A stretch of 64,000 nucleotides of DNA from DASPKM01 sp035628135 (GTDB lineage: Bacteria; Bacteroidota; Bacteroidia; Chitinophagales; Chitinophagaceae), in assembly GCA_035628135.1 (NCBI GenBank), contig DASPKM010000002.1, positions 1-64,000 of the forward strand. The letters are read 5' to 3'. This document shows, one piece after another, positions 17,766 to 26,186 of the stretch; positions within the stretch are counted from its first letter, which is position 1, and the number at the start of each line of letters is the position of its first letter. Under the pieces are notes generated by a model that saw nothing but the letters and a program-made list of their open reading frames with translations, made no database searches and was not told the DNA's origin. A program made the position numbers and the translations under genes.

Positions 17766-18535
17766 AAGCTCGAAAACTTACCATAACATTCAGGGCCTTG
17801 CTGGCGTGTTTGCTGCTGCTGCTGCAGGGCAATGCGATGGCGCAGGAAGAGGAGGTTGTAGAAGCGGTAACAGACACCGCCTATGTAACGGACGCCCAGG
17901 CAGATGAAACAAGTGACGATGCCGCCGAAGAGGAAGAAGTAAAGGATACTGCTGTATACAGGCAGGTGCCCGATTCTGTTATAGTAAAGTATAAGAACAA
18001 TAAGGATTTTGCGTATGCTAACGATCCGCAGTATTGGGTGAGGAAAAAACCGGAGAAGCCTTCTGAATCATGGCTCGACAGGTTATTGTCGCAACCCTGG
18101 CTTAAATACGTGATCCTTGCATTGATGGCGCTTATCCTGTTGTATGCGATCGTTAAGATTGCGGTTTCCAACAAATTACTGCTGTTCCGTTCCGCTCCCA
18201 TGAAAGCAGATATAGAAGCAGAACAGGACCTTTTAAAACAAGAGAACCTTCCCGCGCTGATTACGCAGGCAGAGCAAGCGGGCAGCCTGAGGCTGGCCGT
18301 GCGGTACCGTTACATGAAAACCTTGCAGGACATGCAACAGCGCAATCTTATTCAACTCAGCGCGCAGGCAACCAACTGGGAATATGTAAACAGGCTGGGA
18401 TCGCATCCATTGCGAAAACAATTCCAGTTGCTTACCCGCGCATACGAATATGTATGGTATGGCGAGTTTGACGTAAATGCAGAACAATATGGGTATTTGA
18501 AAACGGAATTCCAGAAATTCGAAAGCTCGATATGA
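17762..18535 (+). CDS. DUF4129-type membrane protein
   Basis: The 257-residue protein starts at the ATG at 17762, which overlaps the SpoIIM stop. It has a signal peptide (about 1-27, ending AMAQ), a very acidic Glu/Asp/Thr stretch (about 28-65), one membrane helix (about 123-140: YVILALMALILLYAIV), and a C-terminal cytosolic region. The end of that region (WEYVNRLG, FQLLTRAYEYVWYGEF) is the DUF4129 signature. Its stop overlaps the next start as well. The family sits in MoxR/DUF58 operons across Bacteroidota, with no proven activity. Confidence 0.85.
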   Translation: MKARKLTITFRALLACLLLLLQGNAMAQEEEVVEAVTDTAYVTDAQADETSDDAAEEEEVKDTAVYRQVPDSVIVKYKNNKDFAYANDPQYWVRKKPEKPSESWLDRLLSQPWLKYVILALMALILLYAIVKIAVSNKLLLFRSAPMKADIEAEQDLLKQENLPALITQAEQAGSLRLAVRYRYMKTLQDMQQRNLIQLSAQATNWEYVNRLGSHPLRKQFQLLTRAYEYVWYGEFDVNAEQYGYLKTEFQKFESSI

Positions 18536-19812
18536 AGCGGCAAGCCACACAATACCAAATGCGACCGGTAAGGCAAGGGTTAGTAAAACCCCTGGCCTTG
18601 CTGTATGTGGCCGCTTTGTTTGCAAGCCTGATGATACTGCCGGCATTTCCGGCGTATGCGCAAACCAAAAAGGCGAGCCAGCGCATAACGCTAAGGTATC
18701 TTGACAAGATTCCATACGGCACCTATGTTGCGTTCGAGAACCTGGAATATATTTTTCCTGATGCGGACGTGTACATCAACAAGAAATCACCTTCGGGTTA
18801 TACCTCGTTCACATCTCCCCATGATTATTATACCGGCGAAGACGGCACAGTGGTGCAAAAAGAAAAAACGCTGTATATAATTATTTCGCCTGAATTTGCG
18901 CCCAATACCCGCGAATACAGCTCCATCATGGAATTTGTGGGCAATGGTAACCATGTTTTTATTTCCGCATTATACTGGGGACAGGATTTCCTGGACACGA
19001 TGAACATCGACCTGTTCCCTAGTTGGTTTAACAACGACTCGTTGTGGGTTACCATTAACAACCCGGTAACCACCGATTCATCGGCCTTCGCCTATCCCGG
19101 CAAAGCTGACTATGCCTATTTTACGGAATATGATACAACCTATGCGGCGATACTCGGAAAAGATGATGCGGGAAATGTAACCTTAATAAAGTATACTTAC
19201 CAGGGCGGCGGCAGCCTGTACATACATGCCAATCCGCTTGCGTTCACCAATTTCTTCTTACTGCATAAAAACAACAACGAATATTACAACAGCGTATTCT
19301 CGCACGTGCCCCCCAGCGTGCAGCAAATACAATGGGATGATTATTTCCGGTATGCGGGCGAACGGTCCGGAAGCAGCTCGCTGCAGGTGATCATGAGCCA
19401 CGATGAGCTGGAATTTGCATTCTGGATCGTGCTGCTCATCTTCATGCTCATCTACCTGTTCGAGTCCAAGCGTAAGCAACGCATCATTCCCAATATTCCG
19501 CCGCTGCGCAACGCTTCGCTGGATTTTGTAAAAACCATCGGACGCTTATATTATCAATACCGCGATAACAAAAACCTGGCGTTGAAAATGATCGCACATC
19601 TCATGGACCATGTGCGCAGCCGGTATAATATTCCCACTTCGGTAATGGACGATAAATTTGTGGCCACGCTTGCATACAAAAGCGGGTACGACCAGGCGGC
19701 ATTGAACAAATTGTTTTATCATGCCAGAATGATCCAGGACTCGCCGCAGATCAGCGAAGAATTCCTAATGGAATTCAATAAAATGACAGAAGCTTTTTAC
19801 AAACATCAATAA
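18532..19812 (+). CDS. DUF4350-type membrane protein
   Basis: The 426-residue protein has an N-terminal hydrophobic segment (about 18-43, ending in an Ala-x-Ala-type site before QTKKA), then a periplasmic domain of about 240 residues. One membrane helix lies at about 300-312 (WIVLLIFMLIYLF), followed by a cytosolic tail that starts ESKRKQR. The arrangement, and a Rossmann-like opening with alternating strands, fit DUF4350. In other MoxR loci this protein links the DUF4129 protein to the MoxR ATPase. It is coupled to its neighbours by an ATGA overlap upstream and an adjoining start downstream. Confidence 0.82.
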   Translation: MKRQATQYQMRPVRQGLVKPLALLYVAALFASLMILPAFPAYAQTKKASQRITLRYLDKIPYGTYVAFENLEYIFPDADVYINKKSPSGYTSFTSPHDYYTGEDGTVVQKEKTLYIIISPEFAPNTREYSSIMEFVGNGNHVFISALYWGQDFLDTMNIDLFPSWFNNDSLWVTINNPVTTDSSAFAYPGKADYAYFTEYDTTYAAILGKDDAGNVTLIKYTYQGGGSLYIHANPLAFTNFFLLHKNNNEYYNSVFSHVPPSVQQIQWDDYFRYAGERSGSSSLQVIMSHDELEFAFWIVLLIFMLIYLFESKRKQRIIPNIPPLRNASLDFVKTIGRLYYQYRDNKNLALKMIAHLMDHVRSRYNIPTSVMDDKFVATLAYKSGYDQAALNKLFYHARMIQDSPQISEEFLMEFNKMTEAFYKHQ

Positions 19813-20793
19813 ATGGAAGAACAACAATTGTTTCAGCAACGCACCGATCTAACAGGCTTGCATTCGGTGGTGGAAAATTTAAAGTCAGAGATAGGAAAGG
19901 TGATCGTAGGGCAGGACCAGATGGTGGAGTTGCTGCTGTCGGCCATACTGGCCGATGGGCATGTGCTTATCGAAGGGGTTCCGGGAGTGGCCAAAACACT
20001 TACTGCAAAATTGTTAAGCCGCGCGGTGGCCACTGGTTTCTCGCGCATACAGTTTACGCCCGACCTCATGCCGAGCGATGTTACGGGCACTTCGGTATTC
20101 AATCCCAAGGAAGTGATCTTCCAGTTCAGGCCCGGCCCTATTTTCAGCAATATTGTATTGATAGACGAGATCAACCGCGCGCCGGCCAAAACACAGGCCG
20201 CGCTGTTTGAAGTGATGGAAGAAAGGCAGGTAACGGTAGATGGTCAAACCTATCCGCTGCAATTGCCGTTCATGGTAGTGGCCACGCAAAACCCCATCGA
20301 ACAGGAAGGCACTTATCATTTACCAGAAGCACAACTTGACCGTTTTCTGTTCAAGATATTGGTAACGTATCCCAGCCCGCAGGAAGAAGTGCGGGTGCTG
20401 ATGCATCATCACCACGCCAATCTCGACGACCTGCTGCAGCAGGTGCAACCTGTGCTTTCGCCCGAAGAATTGCAGGCGCTGAGGCAACAGGTGCGTGCCG
20501 TGCACGTGGAAGAAAAATTGCTGGCATTCATTACGTCCATCGTATCCAATACCAGGAACAATAAAGGCATTTACCTCGGCGCCTCGCCCCGCGCTTCCAT
20601 CGGCATCATGAACGGCGCCAAGGCGCTGGCGGCTATGCGCGGCCGTGATTTTGTAACGCCGGACGATGTGATATACATTGCTCCTCCCGTACTCAGGCAT
20701 CGCATTGTGCTAAGTCCTGAAAAGGAAATGGAAGGCGCGGAAACAGACGATGTCATTAACCAGATCATTCATTCGGTAGAGGTGCCGCGATAG
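19813..20793 (+). CDS. MoxR-family AAA+ ATPase
   Basis: The 326-residue ATPase has Walker A GVPGVAKT (residues 55-62), Walker B LIDEINR (about 116-122) with the MoxR-specific AxxQ helix after it, and sensor motif ATQNP (about 155-160). An AAA lid domain follows (about 200-320) with GASPRASIG. MoxR proteins act as chaperone-like ATPases that mature or activate partner proteins, usually those with VWA or DUF58 domains encoded next door. Here the partner is the DUF58 protein three bases downstream. The protein is cytosolic. The start directly follows the DUF4350 stop. Confidence 0.95.
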   Translation: MEEQQLFQQRTDLTGLHSVVENLKSEIGKVIVGQDQMVELLLSAILADGHVLIEGVPGVAKTLTAKLLSRAVATGFSRIQFTPDLMPSDVTGTSVFNPKEVIFQFRPGPIFSNIVLIDEINRAPAKTQAALFEVMEERQVTVDGQTYPLQLPFMVVATQNPIEQEGTYHLPEAQLDRFLFKILVTYPSPQEEVRVLMHHHHANLDDLLQQVQPVLSPEELQALRQQVRAVHVEEKLLAFITSIVSNTRNNKGIYLGASPRASIGIMNGAKALAAMRGRDFVTPDDVIYIAPPVLRHRIVLSPEKEMEGAETDDVINQIIHSVEVPR

Positions 20794-20796
20794 AAC

Positions 20797-22140
20797 ATGA
20801 AGGCATTCTTCAACAAATACCTGCGATCGCTTTTTTTCGGCCGGCGCTTGTACATTGCGCTGGTATGCATTGCATTTGTATCTGTATTGGGTTTCTGGTT
20901 CTCTTGGTTATATATGGTGGCCCAGGCGGCATTTTATTTTTTATTGGTATTGCTGGTGCTGGATTACATCGTGCTGTTCCGCAAAACAGGCATCACCGTT
21001 CAACGCGAAGCGCCGGACCGGTTCAGCAATGGAGATGAAAACAAGGTAAGGTTGATCCTGAACAATCACTATTCTTTTACAGCCAATGCCACCATAATCG
21101 ATGAAGTGCCCGTGCAATTCCAGCATCGCGATTTCAAGCTCAACTGTACGTTGCGATCAGGCGAAGAGATCATCGCCGAATACAAGCTGCGCCCCGTGGA
21201 GCGCGGCGAGTACGTATTCCAGGACATTCACATCTTTACCAAAACACCATTGCGATTGGTGGTGCGCCGCATTACCAGGCCTGCGCTGCAATCTGTAAAA
21301 GTGCTGCCTTCGTTTCTTACACTGCGCCATTATGAAATAAAAGCGCATGCAAGCCAGCTGGCCGAGGCAGGCAACAAACGCGTGCGCAAGCTTGGCAACA
21401 GCCTGGAATTTGAACAGATCAAGGAGTATGTGCGCGGCGACGATATACGTACCATGCACTGGAAAGCCACTGCGCGCAAAGGCCAGTTGATGGTGAACAA
21501 TTATACCGACGAACGGAGCCAGCAGATCTATTGCGTCATCGACAAAGGACGCGTAATGAAAATGCCCTTCGAGGGCATGAGCTTGCTGGACTATGCCATC
21601 AATGCAACGTTGATTGTATCGAGAGTGGCATTGATCAAGCAGGACAAGGCCGGGATCGTTACATTTTCCGAGCAGGTGGGTAACATACTGCCTGCAGACC
21701 GTAAAGCCGGTCAAATGAACAGCATATTGCAAACGCTGTACAGCCAGCAAACGCGTTTCATGGAAAGCGATTATGAAAAACTGTACACGCTTATGCGTAC
21801 CCGCATTACTCAACGCGGGCTGGTGATATTGTTCACCAATTTTGAATCGATGTCGGGATTGGAGCGCCAGTTGCCGTACATCCGCAGCATTGCACAGCAT
21901 CACCTGGTGCTGGTGGTATTTTTTGAGAACACTGAACTGAAACAATTGACGGAGTCGAGGGTCACTAACGTCGAAGAATTATATATAAGGACCATTGCCG
22001 AAAAATTTGCGCACGAGAAGCGCCTGATCATAAAGGAGCTGCAAAAGCATGGCATCCTTGCCATACTCACCACTCCGCAAAAGCTCACCATCGATACAGT
22101 GAACAAATACCTGGAGTTGAAGGCACGGCATGCGATATAG
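20797..22140 (+). CDS. DUF58 domain protein
   Basis: The 447-residue protein has two N-terminal membrane helices (about 18-35 and 38-58), then a beta-rich domain, and the DUF58 signature IKEYVRGDDIRTMHWKATAR at about 208-227. A VWA-like C-terminal fold follows, in which DKGRVMKMP and LLDYAINATL appear. It is the usual MoxR client. The family is tied to cell-envelope or aerotolerance phenotypes (Bat loci), but this locus lacks the BatA/B VWA proteins, so the role is inferred only loosely. It is the last gene of the operon, followed by a GTCATT repeat hairpin. Confidence 0.9.
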   Translation: MKAFFNKYLRSLFFGRRLYIALVCIAFVSVLGFWFSWLYMVAQAAFYFLLVLLVLDYIVLFRKTGITVQREAPDRFSNGDENKVRLILNNHYSFTANATIIDEVPVQFQHRDFKLNCTLRSGEEIIAEYKLRPVERGEYVFQDIHIFTKTPLRLVVRRITRPALQSVKVLPSFLTLRHYEIKAHASQLAEAGNKRVRKLGNSLEFEQIKEYVRGDDIRTMHWKATARKGQLMVNNYTDERSQQIYCVIDKGRVMKMPFEGMSLLDYAINATLIVSRVALIKQDKAGIVTFSEQVGNILPADRKAGQMNSILQTLYSQQTRFMESDYEKLYTLMRTRITQRGLVILFTNFESMSGLERQLPYIRSIAQHHLVLVVFFENTELKQLTESRVTNVEELYIRTIAEKFAHEKRLIIKELQKHGILAILTTPQKLTIDTVNKYLELKARHAI

Positions 22141-22250
22141 GGTCATTGAGTCATTTAGTCATTAAAGTCATTAAGTCATTAGGTCATTAGGTCATTAAGT
22201 AAATCAGTATTGACCCAATGACCCGATGACTTAATGACCTATTGACTTAA
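22141..22250. repeat. GTCATT octamer palindromic repeat
   Basis: Seven direct copies of an 8-bp unit built on GTCATT (22142-22199) are followed, after a short spacer, by inverted copies built on AATGAC (22211-22247). The arms can fold into a long hairpin between two convergent genes, and the right arm overlaps the last codons of the TrmH-type gene. The same unit recurs at 26061, 50787 and 58766. It may serve as a terminator here. Confidence 0.75.
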
Positions 22251-22964
22251 ATACGCAAGGATAATCCCCGCCGCGACACCCGCATTTAATGACTCCGCCT
22301 GCCCTTTGCGCGGAATGGTAATGCGGTGCGTAGCCGCGGACAATAGTGCCTCGCTGATGCCCCTGGATTCGTTGCCGATTATGAATATGCCTTCGCGCAC
22401 AGCCGTCAGTTGATGCAGGTCCTTTCCATGCAGCGTGGCGGCGTACAATGCGGGAAGCCTGGTATCGACAATGAATTGCGGCAGGTCAGTATACACCAGT
22501 TGCACCCGCGTAAGGCTGCCCATGGTAGACTGCACCACTTTGGAATTGAAACTATCCGCACAATCCCTGCTGCATATAATATTGCGTACGCCAAACCAGT
22601 CGGCCGTGCGGATGATGGTACCGAGGTTGCCAGGGTCCTGGATGCCATCGAGCATCAGGCTGATGCTGCTCGCATAGGAGGGTTGATCAAATACCGGCTT
22701 GCTGAAAATGCCCAGCACTTCATTGGGCGACGATAGCGAAGAAATGCGCTCCAGTTCCTGCTCCCTGATGCGCACGAGGTTTTTGAGGTGTGGATGTTTT
22801 TCGGCAAAAGCATCCGTAGCATAAATGGCCACGGGCTTTACATTGCCTGCGTTCAACAGTTCGTGCAACAGCTTGGGACCTTCGGCAACAAACACATCTT
22901 CACTGTCCCTTAATTTTTTATGGCCTAAACTTTGAATATATTTGACCTGGGCTTTCGTTAGCAT
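22239..22964 (-). CDS. TrmH/SpoU-family RNA 2'-O-methyltransferase
   Basis: The 241-residue protein has an N-terminal substrate-binding domain (LTKAQVKYIQSLGHKKLRD, then VFVAEGPKLL). A SPOUT knot follows: the LMLDGIQDPGNLGTIIRTADWFG motif at about 107-129, GNESRGIS at about 196-203, and IPRKGQAESLNAGVAAGIILAY at the end. These are the three SpoU motifs, with Asn and Glu positions intact. It probably methylates rRNA (RlmB/TsnR-like) or tRNA using SAM; the target base cannot be told. Its last codons lie inside a repeat element. It is divergent from the lipidated barrel gene. Confidence 0.92.
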   Translation of the reverse strand: MLTKAQVKYIQSLGHKKLRDSEDVFVAEGPKLLHELLNAGNVKPVAIYATDAFAEKHPHLKNLVRIREQELERISSLSSPNEVLGIFSKPVFDQPSYASSISLMLDGIQDPGNLGTIIRTADWFGVRNIICSRDCADSFNSKVVQSTMGSLTRVQLVYTDLPQFIVDTRLPALYAATLHGKDLHQLTAVREGIFIIGNESRGISEALLSAATHRITIPRKGQAESLNAGVAAGIILAYLSQ

Positions 22965-22985
22965 GGCTCCTTCGTTTACTGCCTT

Positions 22986-25331
22986 ATGTTACAATCCCGG
23001 AAAGTTACATTTTCTTTGATCAAGTGTTCCGCAGTAATGCTGCTCACCGTGCTTCTCGGGGGTTGTGCCATCACTTTCGTTAGAAAGTATCCGAAGGACA
23101 AGCCTTTCGTTTATCAAACCAATGTTAAAGTGCAGAATGCGGCCAGCTCTTCTGAAAAGAATGAGCTGGAAGCCCGGCTGCAGGAGCAACTGGACGATAG
23201 CATCAGGGTGCGCAAACGTTCGTACCCGTTATGGAATACCATTTCGCGGCCCCCGGCATTCGATACCAATAATATTGTAAGGACAAGGGCATATATGAAT
23301 GCACTATTGCGTTCACTGGGATACTTTGCCGCGAACATCGAGGATACGTTCACTACTAAAACAGTGAACGGTCAACGGCGGGTGACCATCGACTTTCTTA
23401 TCGAGCCCGGCAAAAACCTCAAGATCGATTCCGTAGACTATGACCTTACTACACCGGAATGGCAGCAAATTGCCATCAATAACCGTAAAAACGCAGTGCT
23501 GAAAAAGGGAGGTCCCTATTCCAAGGCCGCGGTGGCCCAGGAACTGGACCGCATTGTCAACCTGCTGCGCAATAACGGGTATTACAAGGTTACCAAGGAA
23601 GATATTTATGCCGAAGTGGATACCGTGGTGGAAGCGCTGATCGACCCCTCGCTGGACCCGTTCGAGCAATTGCAGTTATTGGAAGAATTAAAGCAAAGAA
23701 GGGAAACTCCTACCATCGATGTCATCCTCAGACAAAGGCCCCTTACGGATTCAACACAGCTAACACACATCCGGCCGTATTATATCGGCAAGGTGACCAT
23801 TTACCCCGACGTGCCGGTGGCGATAGATACTTTTGAAAATGTGCGGTACGATACGTTCCGCATGGGCAATTTTTTCATTATCACGCGGTCTGATAAATTT
23901 CAACGGCGATTCCTCACGCAGTATTCCTATCTGAAGCCGGGAGCGTTGTACCGGCAGGATAATTATTTTAAAACCATCAATACTTTCAACCAGCTTGGCG
24001 CGTGGCAACAGGCGAATGTCGACGTATTCGAAAGCCTGGATAATGATTCAACCCTCGATGTAGAGATCACTTTATATCCTGCAAAAAAATTGACGGGGAT
24101 CCTCGACCTTGAGTTGAGCCGGAATAATGCCAACAATGCCAATGCCGACCTGGTGGCGGTGAGCAACCTGTTCGGCGTGGGTTTTAACGTGGGATTGCGC
24201 AACCGCAATTTTGCGCGCCAGTCCATTCAAACCACTTCCAATGGAAGGGTAGGATTTGAATTGGGCAAGAACTTTTTTCAAACCATACAAACCAGCTTTT
24301 CACACAATATCTATATTCCAAAATTGCACATACCGAGGCGGCTGCCGCCGCTGCGAAGGGACAGCGTTGACCTGCCCCGTACTTTTATTTCGTTCAACGC
24401 GGCGTATACCGACCGCAGGCAATTCTTTAATTTATTTTCCACCAATATCGGGTTCGGTTGGGAATGGGGCCGCCGTAATCACGTATGGTCGGTTCGATTG
24501 GCTAACCTTGAATATACCAACCTGAATAAATCAGACAGCCTGGATAAATTGCAAACCAGGATACCTTACCTGAAGTACGCTTTTAACGATGGATTGGTAA
24601 GCAGCACGTCTCTTTCGTACAGGAGACAAAGGCAGTCCGGCAGGCATTTTAATGCATTAAGGTGGGGAATAGAGCAAAGCGGCGCAGGATGGGGAATGAT
24701 AGAGAACATCGACGTCAAGGCAAGGTTATTCCGTTATGTCCGCGCAGACGGTGAATTCCGCCATTGGATACAGTATAGAAAATCCGCGCTTGCCTTCCGC
24801 CTGTTTGGAGGCGTGGGTTTCGCCTATGGCGACAGCAGCTCGACGGTTAAAGAACGAACCTTGCCCTTCTTTAAACAATATGTGGCCGGGGGACCTAACA
24901 GCATGCGCGCATGGCAGGTGCGCCAATTGGGCTGGGGATCCAACATTCCCTCGGACGATACCAGCTTCCGCGACCGCTTTGGCGATATACAACTGGAGGC
25001 CAACGTGGAATACCGTTTTCACCTCGGTACTTTTCCGGGCGGTATAAAAGTGGGCAGCGCCGTGTATGTTGATGCCGGTAACATCTGGCTGCGCAAAACC
25101 TTTGGCGATCCCGAACTGCAAAACGCCGAATTCAAACTTGGCCGGCTCGGGAAAGATCTTGCGATTGGCGCAGGTACCGGCTTGCGCCTCGATTTCAATT
25201 TCTTTCTTATAAGGCTAGACTATGCGTACAAAGTAAAAGATCCGCAACGCAAAAAGGACCCTGAACGATGGTTTTACGATTGGCGGCCTTTTAATGGGCA
25301 GTTGCAATTGGGTATCAATTATCCGTTCTAA
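22986..25331 (+). CDS. BamA/TamA-family outer-membrane lipoprotein (TamL-like)
   Basis: The 781-residue protein starts with a lipoprotein signal (MLLTVLLGGC, Cys27). POTRA-like segments follow (about 30-390, for example the beta-alpha-beta pattern at VTIDFLIEPGKNLKIDSVDY and KVTIYPDVPVAIDTF). A C-terminal 16-strand barrel runs from about 395 to 781, with GGPNSMRAW (about 635), YVDAGNIW, and the closing LQLGINYPF strand. The barrel hairpin GxxxxRAW matches the conserved Omp85 loop-6 region. A lipid anchor on an Omp85 protein is a Bacteroidota trait; members are called TamA-like. It probably works in outer-membrane assembly together with a TamB-like protein, which is not in this window. Confidence 0.88.
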   Translation: MLQSRKVTFSLIKCSAVMLLTVLLGGCAITFVRKYPKDKPFVYQTNVKVQNAASSSEKNELEARLQEQLDDSIRVRKRSYPLWNTISRPPAFDTNNIVRTRAYMNALLRSLGYFAANIEDTFTTKTVNGQRRVTIDFLIEPGKNLKIDSVDYDLTTPEWQQIAINNRKNAVLKKGGPYSKAAVAQELDRIVNLLRNNGYYKVTKEDIYAEVDTVVEALIDPSLDPFEQLQLLEELKQRRETPTIDVILRQRPLTDSTQLTHIRPYYIGKVTIYPDVPVAIDTFENVRYDTFRMGNFFIITRSDKFQRRFLTQYSYLKPGALYRQDNYFKTINTFNQLGAWQQANVDVFESLDNDSTLDVEITLYPAKKLTGILDLELSRNNANNANADLVAVSNLFGVGFNVGLRNRNFARQSIQTTSNGRVGFELGKNFFQTIQTSFSHNIYIPKLHIPRRLPPLRRDSVDLPRTFISFNAAYTDRRQFFNLFSTNIGFGWEWGRRNHVWSVRLANLEYTNLNKSDSLDKLQTRIPYLKYAFNDGLVSSTSLSYRRQRQSGRHFNALRWGIEQSGAGWGMIENIDVKARLFRYVRADGEFRHWIQYRKSALAFRLFGGVGFAYGDSSSTVKERTLPFFKQYVAGGPNSMRAWQVRQLGWGSNIPSDDTSFRDRFGDIQLEANVEYRFHLGTFPGGIKVGSAVYVDAGNIWLRKTFGDPELQNAEFKLGRLGKDLAIGAGTGLRLDFNFFLIRLDYAYKVKDPQRKKDPERWFYDWRPFNGQLQLGINYPF

Positions 25332-25371
25332 GTCAATATTGAGTACCGGGCATTGGATGTTCCCGATAAAT

Positions 25372-26055
25372 TTAAACTTCCAATTGTTTCTTTATATACG
25401 CCTCGGTTTCTTCCATGTTCCACGACTGTTGCAGCGTAAACGAACCAATGCGGGTGCGGCACAAACCGCTTAAGTGGCCCCCGCATTGCAAAACCTGTCC
25501 CATATCATTCGCCAGGCTTCGTATATACGTTCCCGTGGAACATACCACCCTGAATTGTAACACGGGCAGTTGAACACTTGTTATTTCAAATTCGGTGATG
25601 CGCACGTTGCGCGGTTCCAGTTTTACTTCCTTTCCTTTGCGCGCCAGCTCGTACAAGCGTTTGCCTTCGACCTTAATGGCTGAATGTGCGGGCGGTAATT
25701 GCTGGATATCGCCTATAAATTGTTGTACTGCCTCGTCTATAGCCTCTTTGGTGATGTGCTCATACGGTTTAAAATCCTGTGGCTGGCTTTCCAGGTCGTA
25801 TGTTGGCGTGATGGCCCCAAGCGTAATGGCGCCGGTATATTCTTTCTCCTGCGCCATGTAATCGTTGATGCGCTTGGTGAACTTGCCCGTGCATACAATC
25901 AGCAGGCCGGTGGCCAGCGGGTCGAGTGTTCCGGCATGTCCTACCTTTTTGATCCTCGTTAAATTCCTCACTTTCCGCACTACATCGAACGACGTCCAAT
26001 GCAGCGGTTTGTTGATGAGCAGCAACTGCCCTTCCTGGAAGTGATTAATTTGCAT
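25372..26055 (-). CDS. truB: tRNA pseudouridine(55) synthase
   Basis: The 227-residue protein makes pseudouridine 55 in the T-loop of most tRNAs. The catalytic Asp is Asp45 in GHAGTLDPLATG, and the KPLHWTSFDVV (about 16-26) and STGTYIRSLANDMG (about 180-193) segments are family hallmarks. It is shorter than the E. coli enzyme and lacks the C-terminal PUA domain, as is usual in Bacteroidota. It is convergent with the lipidated barrel gene. A GTCATT/heptamer repeat region lies immediately upstream of its start, between it and the permease gene on the same strand. Confidence 0.96.
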   Translation of the reverse strand: MQINHFQEGQLLLINKPLHWTSFDVVRKVRNLTRIKKVGHAGTLDPLATGLLIVCTGKFTKRINDYMAQEKEYTGAITLGAITPTYDLESQPQDFKPYEHITKEAIDEAVQQFIGDIQQLPPAHSAIKVEGKRLYELARKGKEVKLEPRNVRITEFEITSVQLPVLQFRVVCSTGTYIRSLANDMGQVLQCGGHLSGLCRTRIGSFTLQQSWNMEETEAYIKKQLEV

Positions 26056-26060
26056 TTTAA

Positions 26061-26172
26061 TTAAGTCATTAAGTCATTGGGTCAATCCGTCATTGGGCAA
26101 TTGGTCAATAATCAATAATCAATAATTAATAATTAATAATTAATAATTTTCACTCACCCAATGATTTAACGA
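26061..26172. repeat. Degenerate GTCATT repeat pair
   Basis: A left arm of octamers built on GTCATT (26064-26104) and a degenerate inverted arm (around 26156-26172, CCCAATGATT) flank an AT-rich heptamer array. Layout matches the elements at 22141 and 58766, but the arms are more diverged. Confidence 0.55.
26106..26147. repeat. Heptamer microsatellite
   Basis: Six 7-bp units in perfect tandem: three CAATAAT followed by three TAATAAT. They lie 51-93 bases upstream of the truB start on the minus strand, between co-directional genes. Confidence 0.85.
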
Positions 26173-26186
26173 CTACTATCCAGTCG

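Noticed and set aside
22141..22250. GTCATT repeats considered as an attachment site or integron array
   Set aside because: There is no integrase or captured gene cassette, and the same element appears at unrelated intergenic places.
26106..26147. Tandem heptamers considered as a CRISPR array
   Set aside because: Units are 7 bp with no spacers and no cas genes nearby, so this is a microsatellite.
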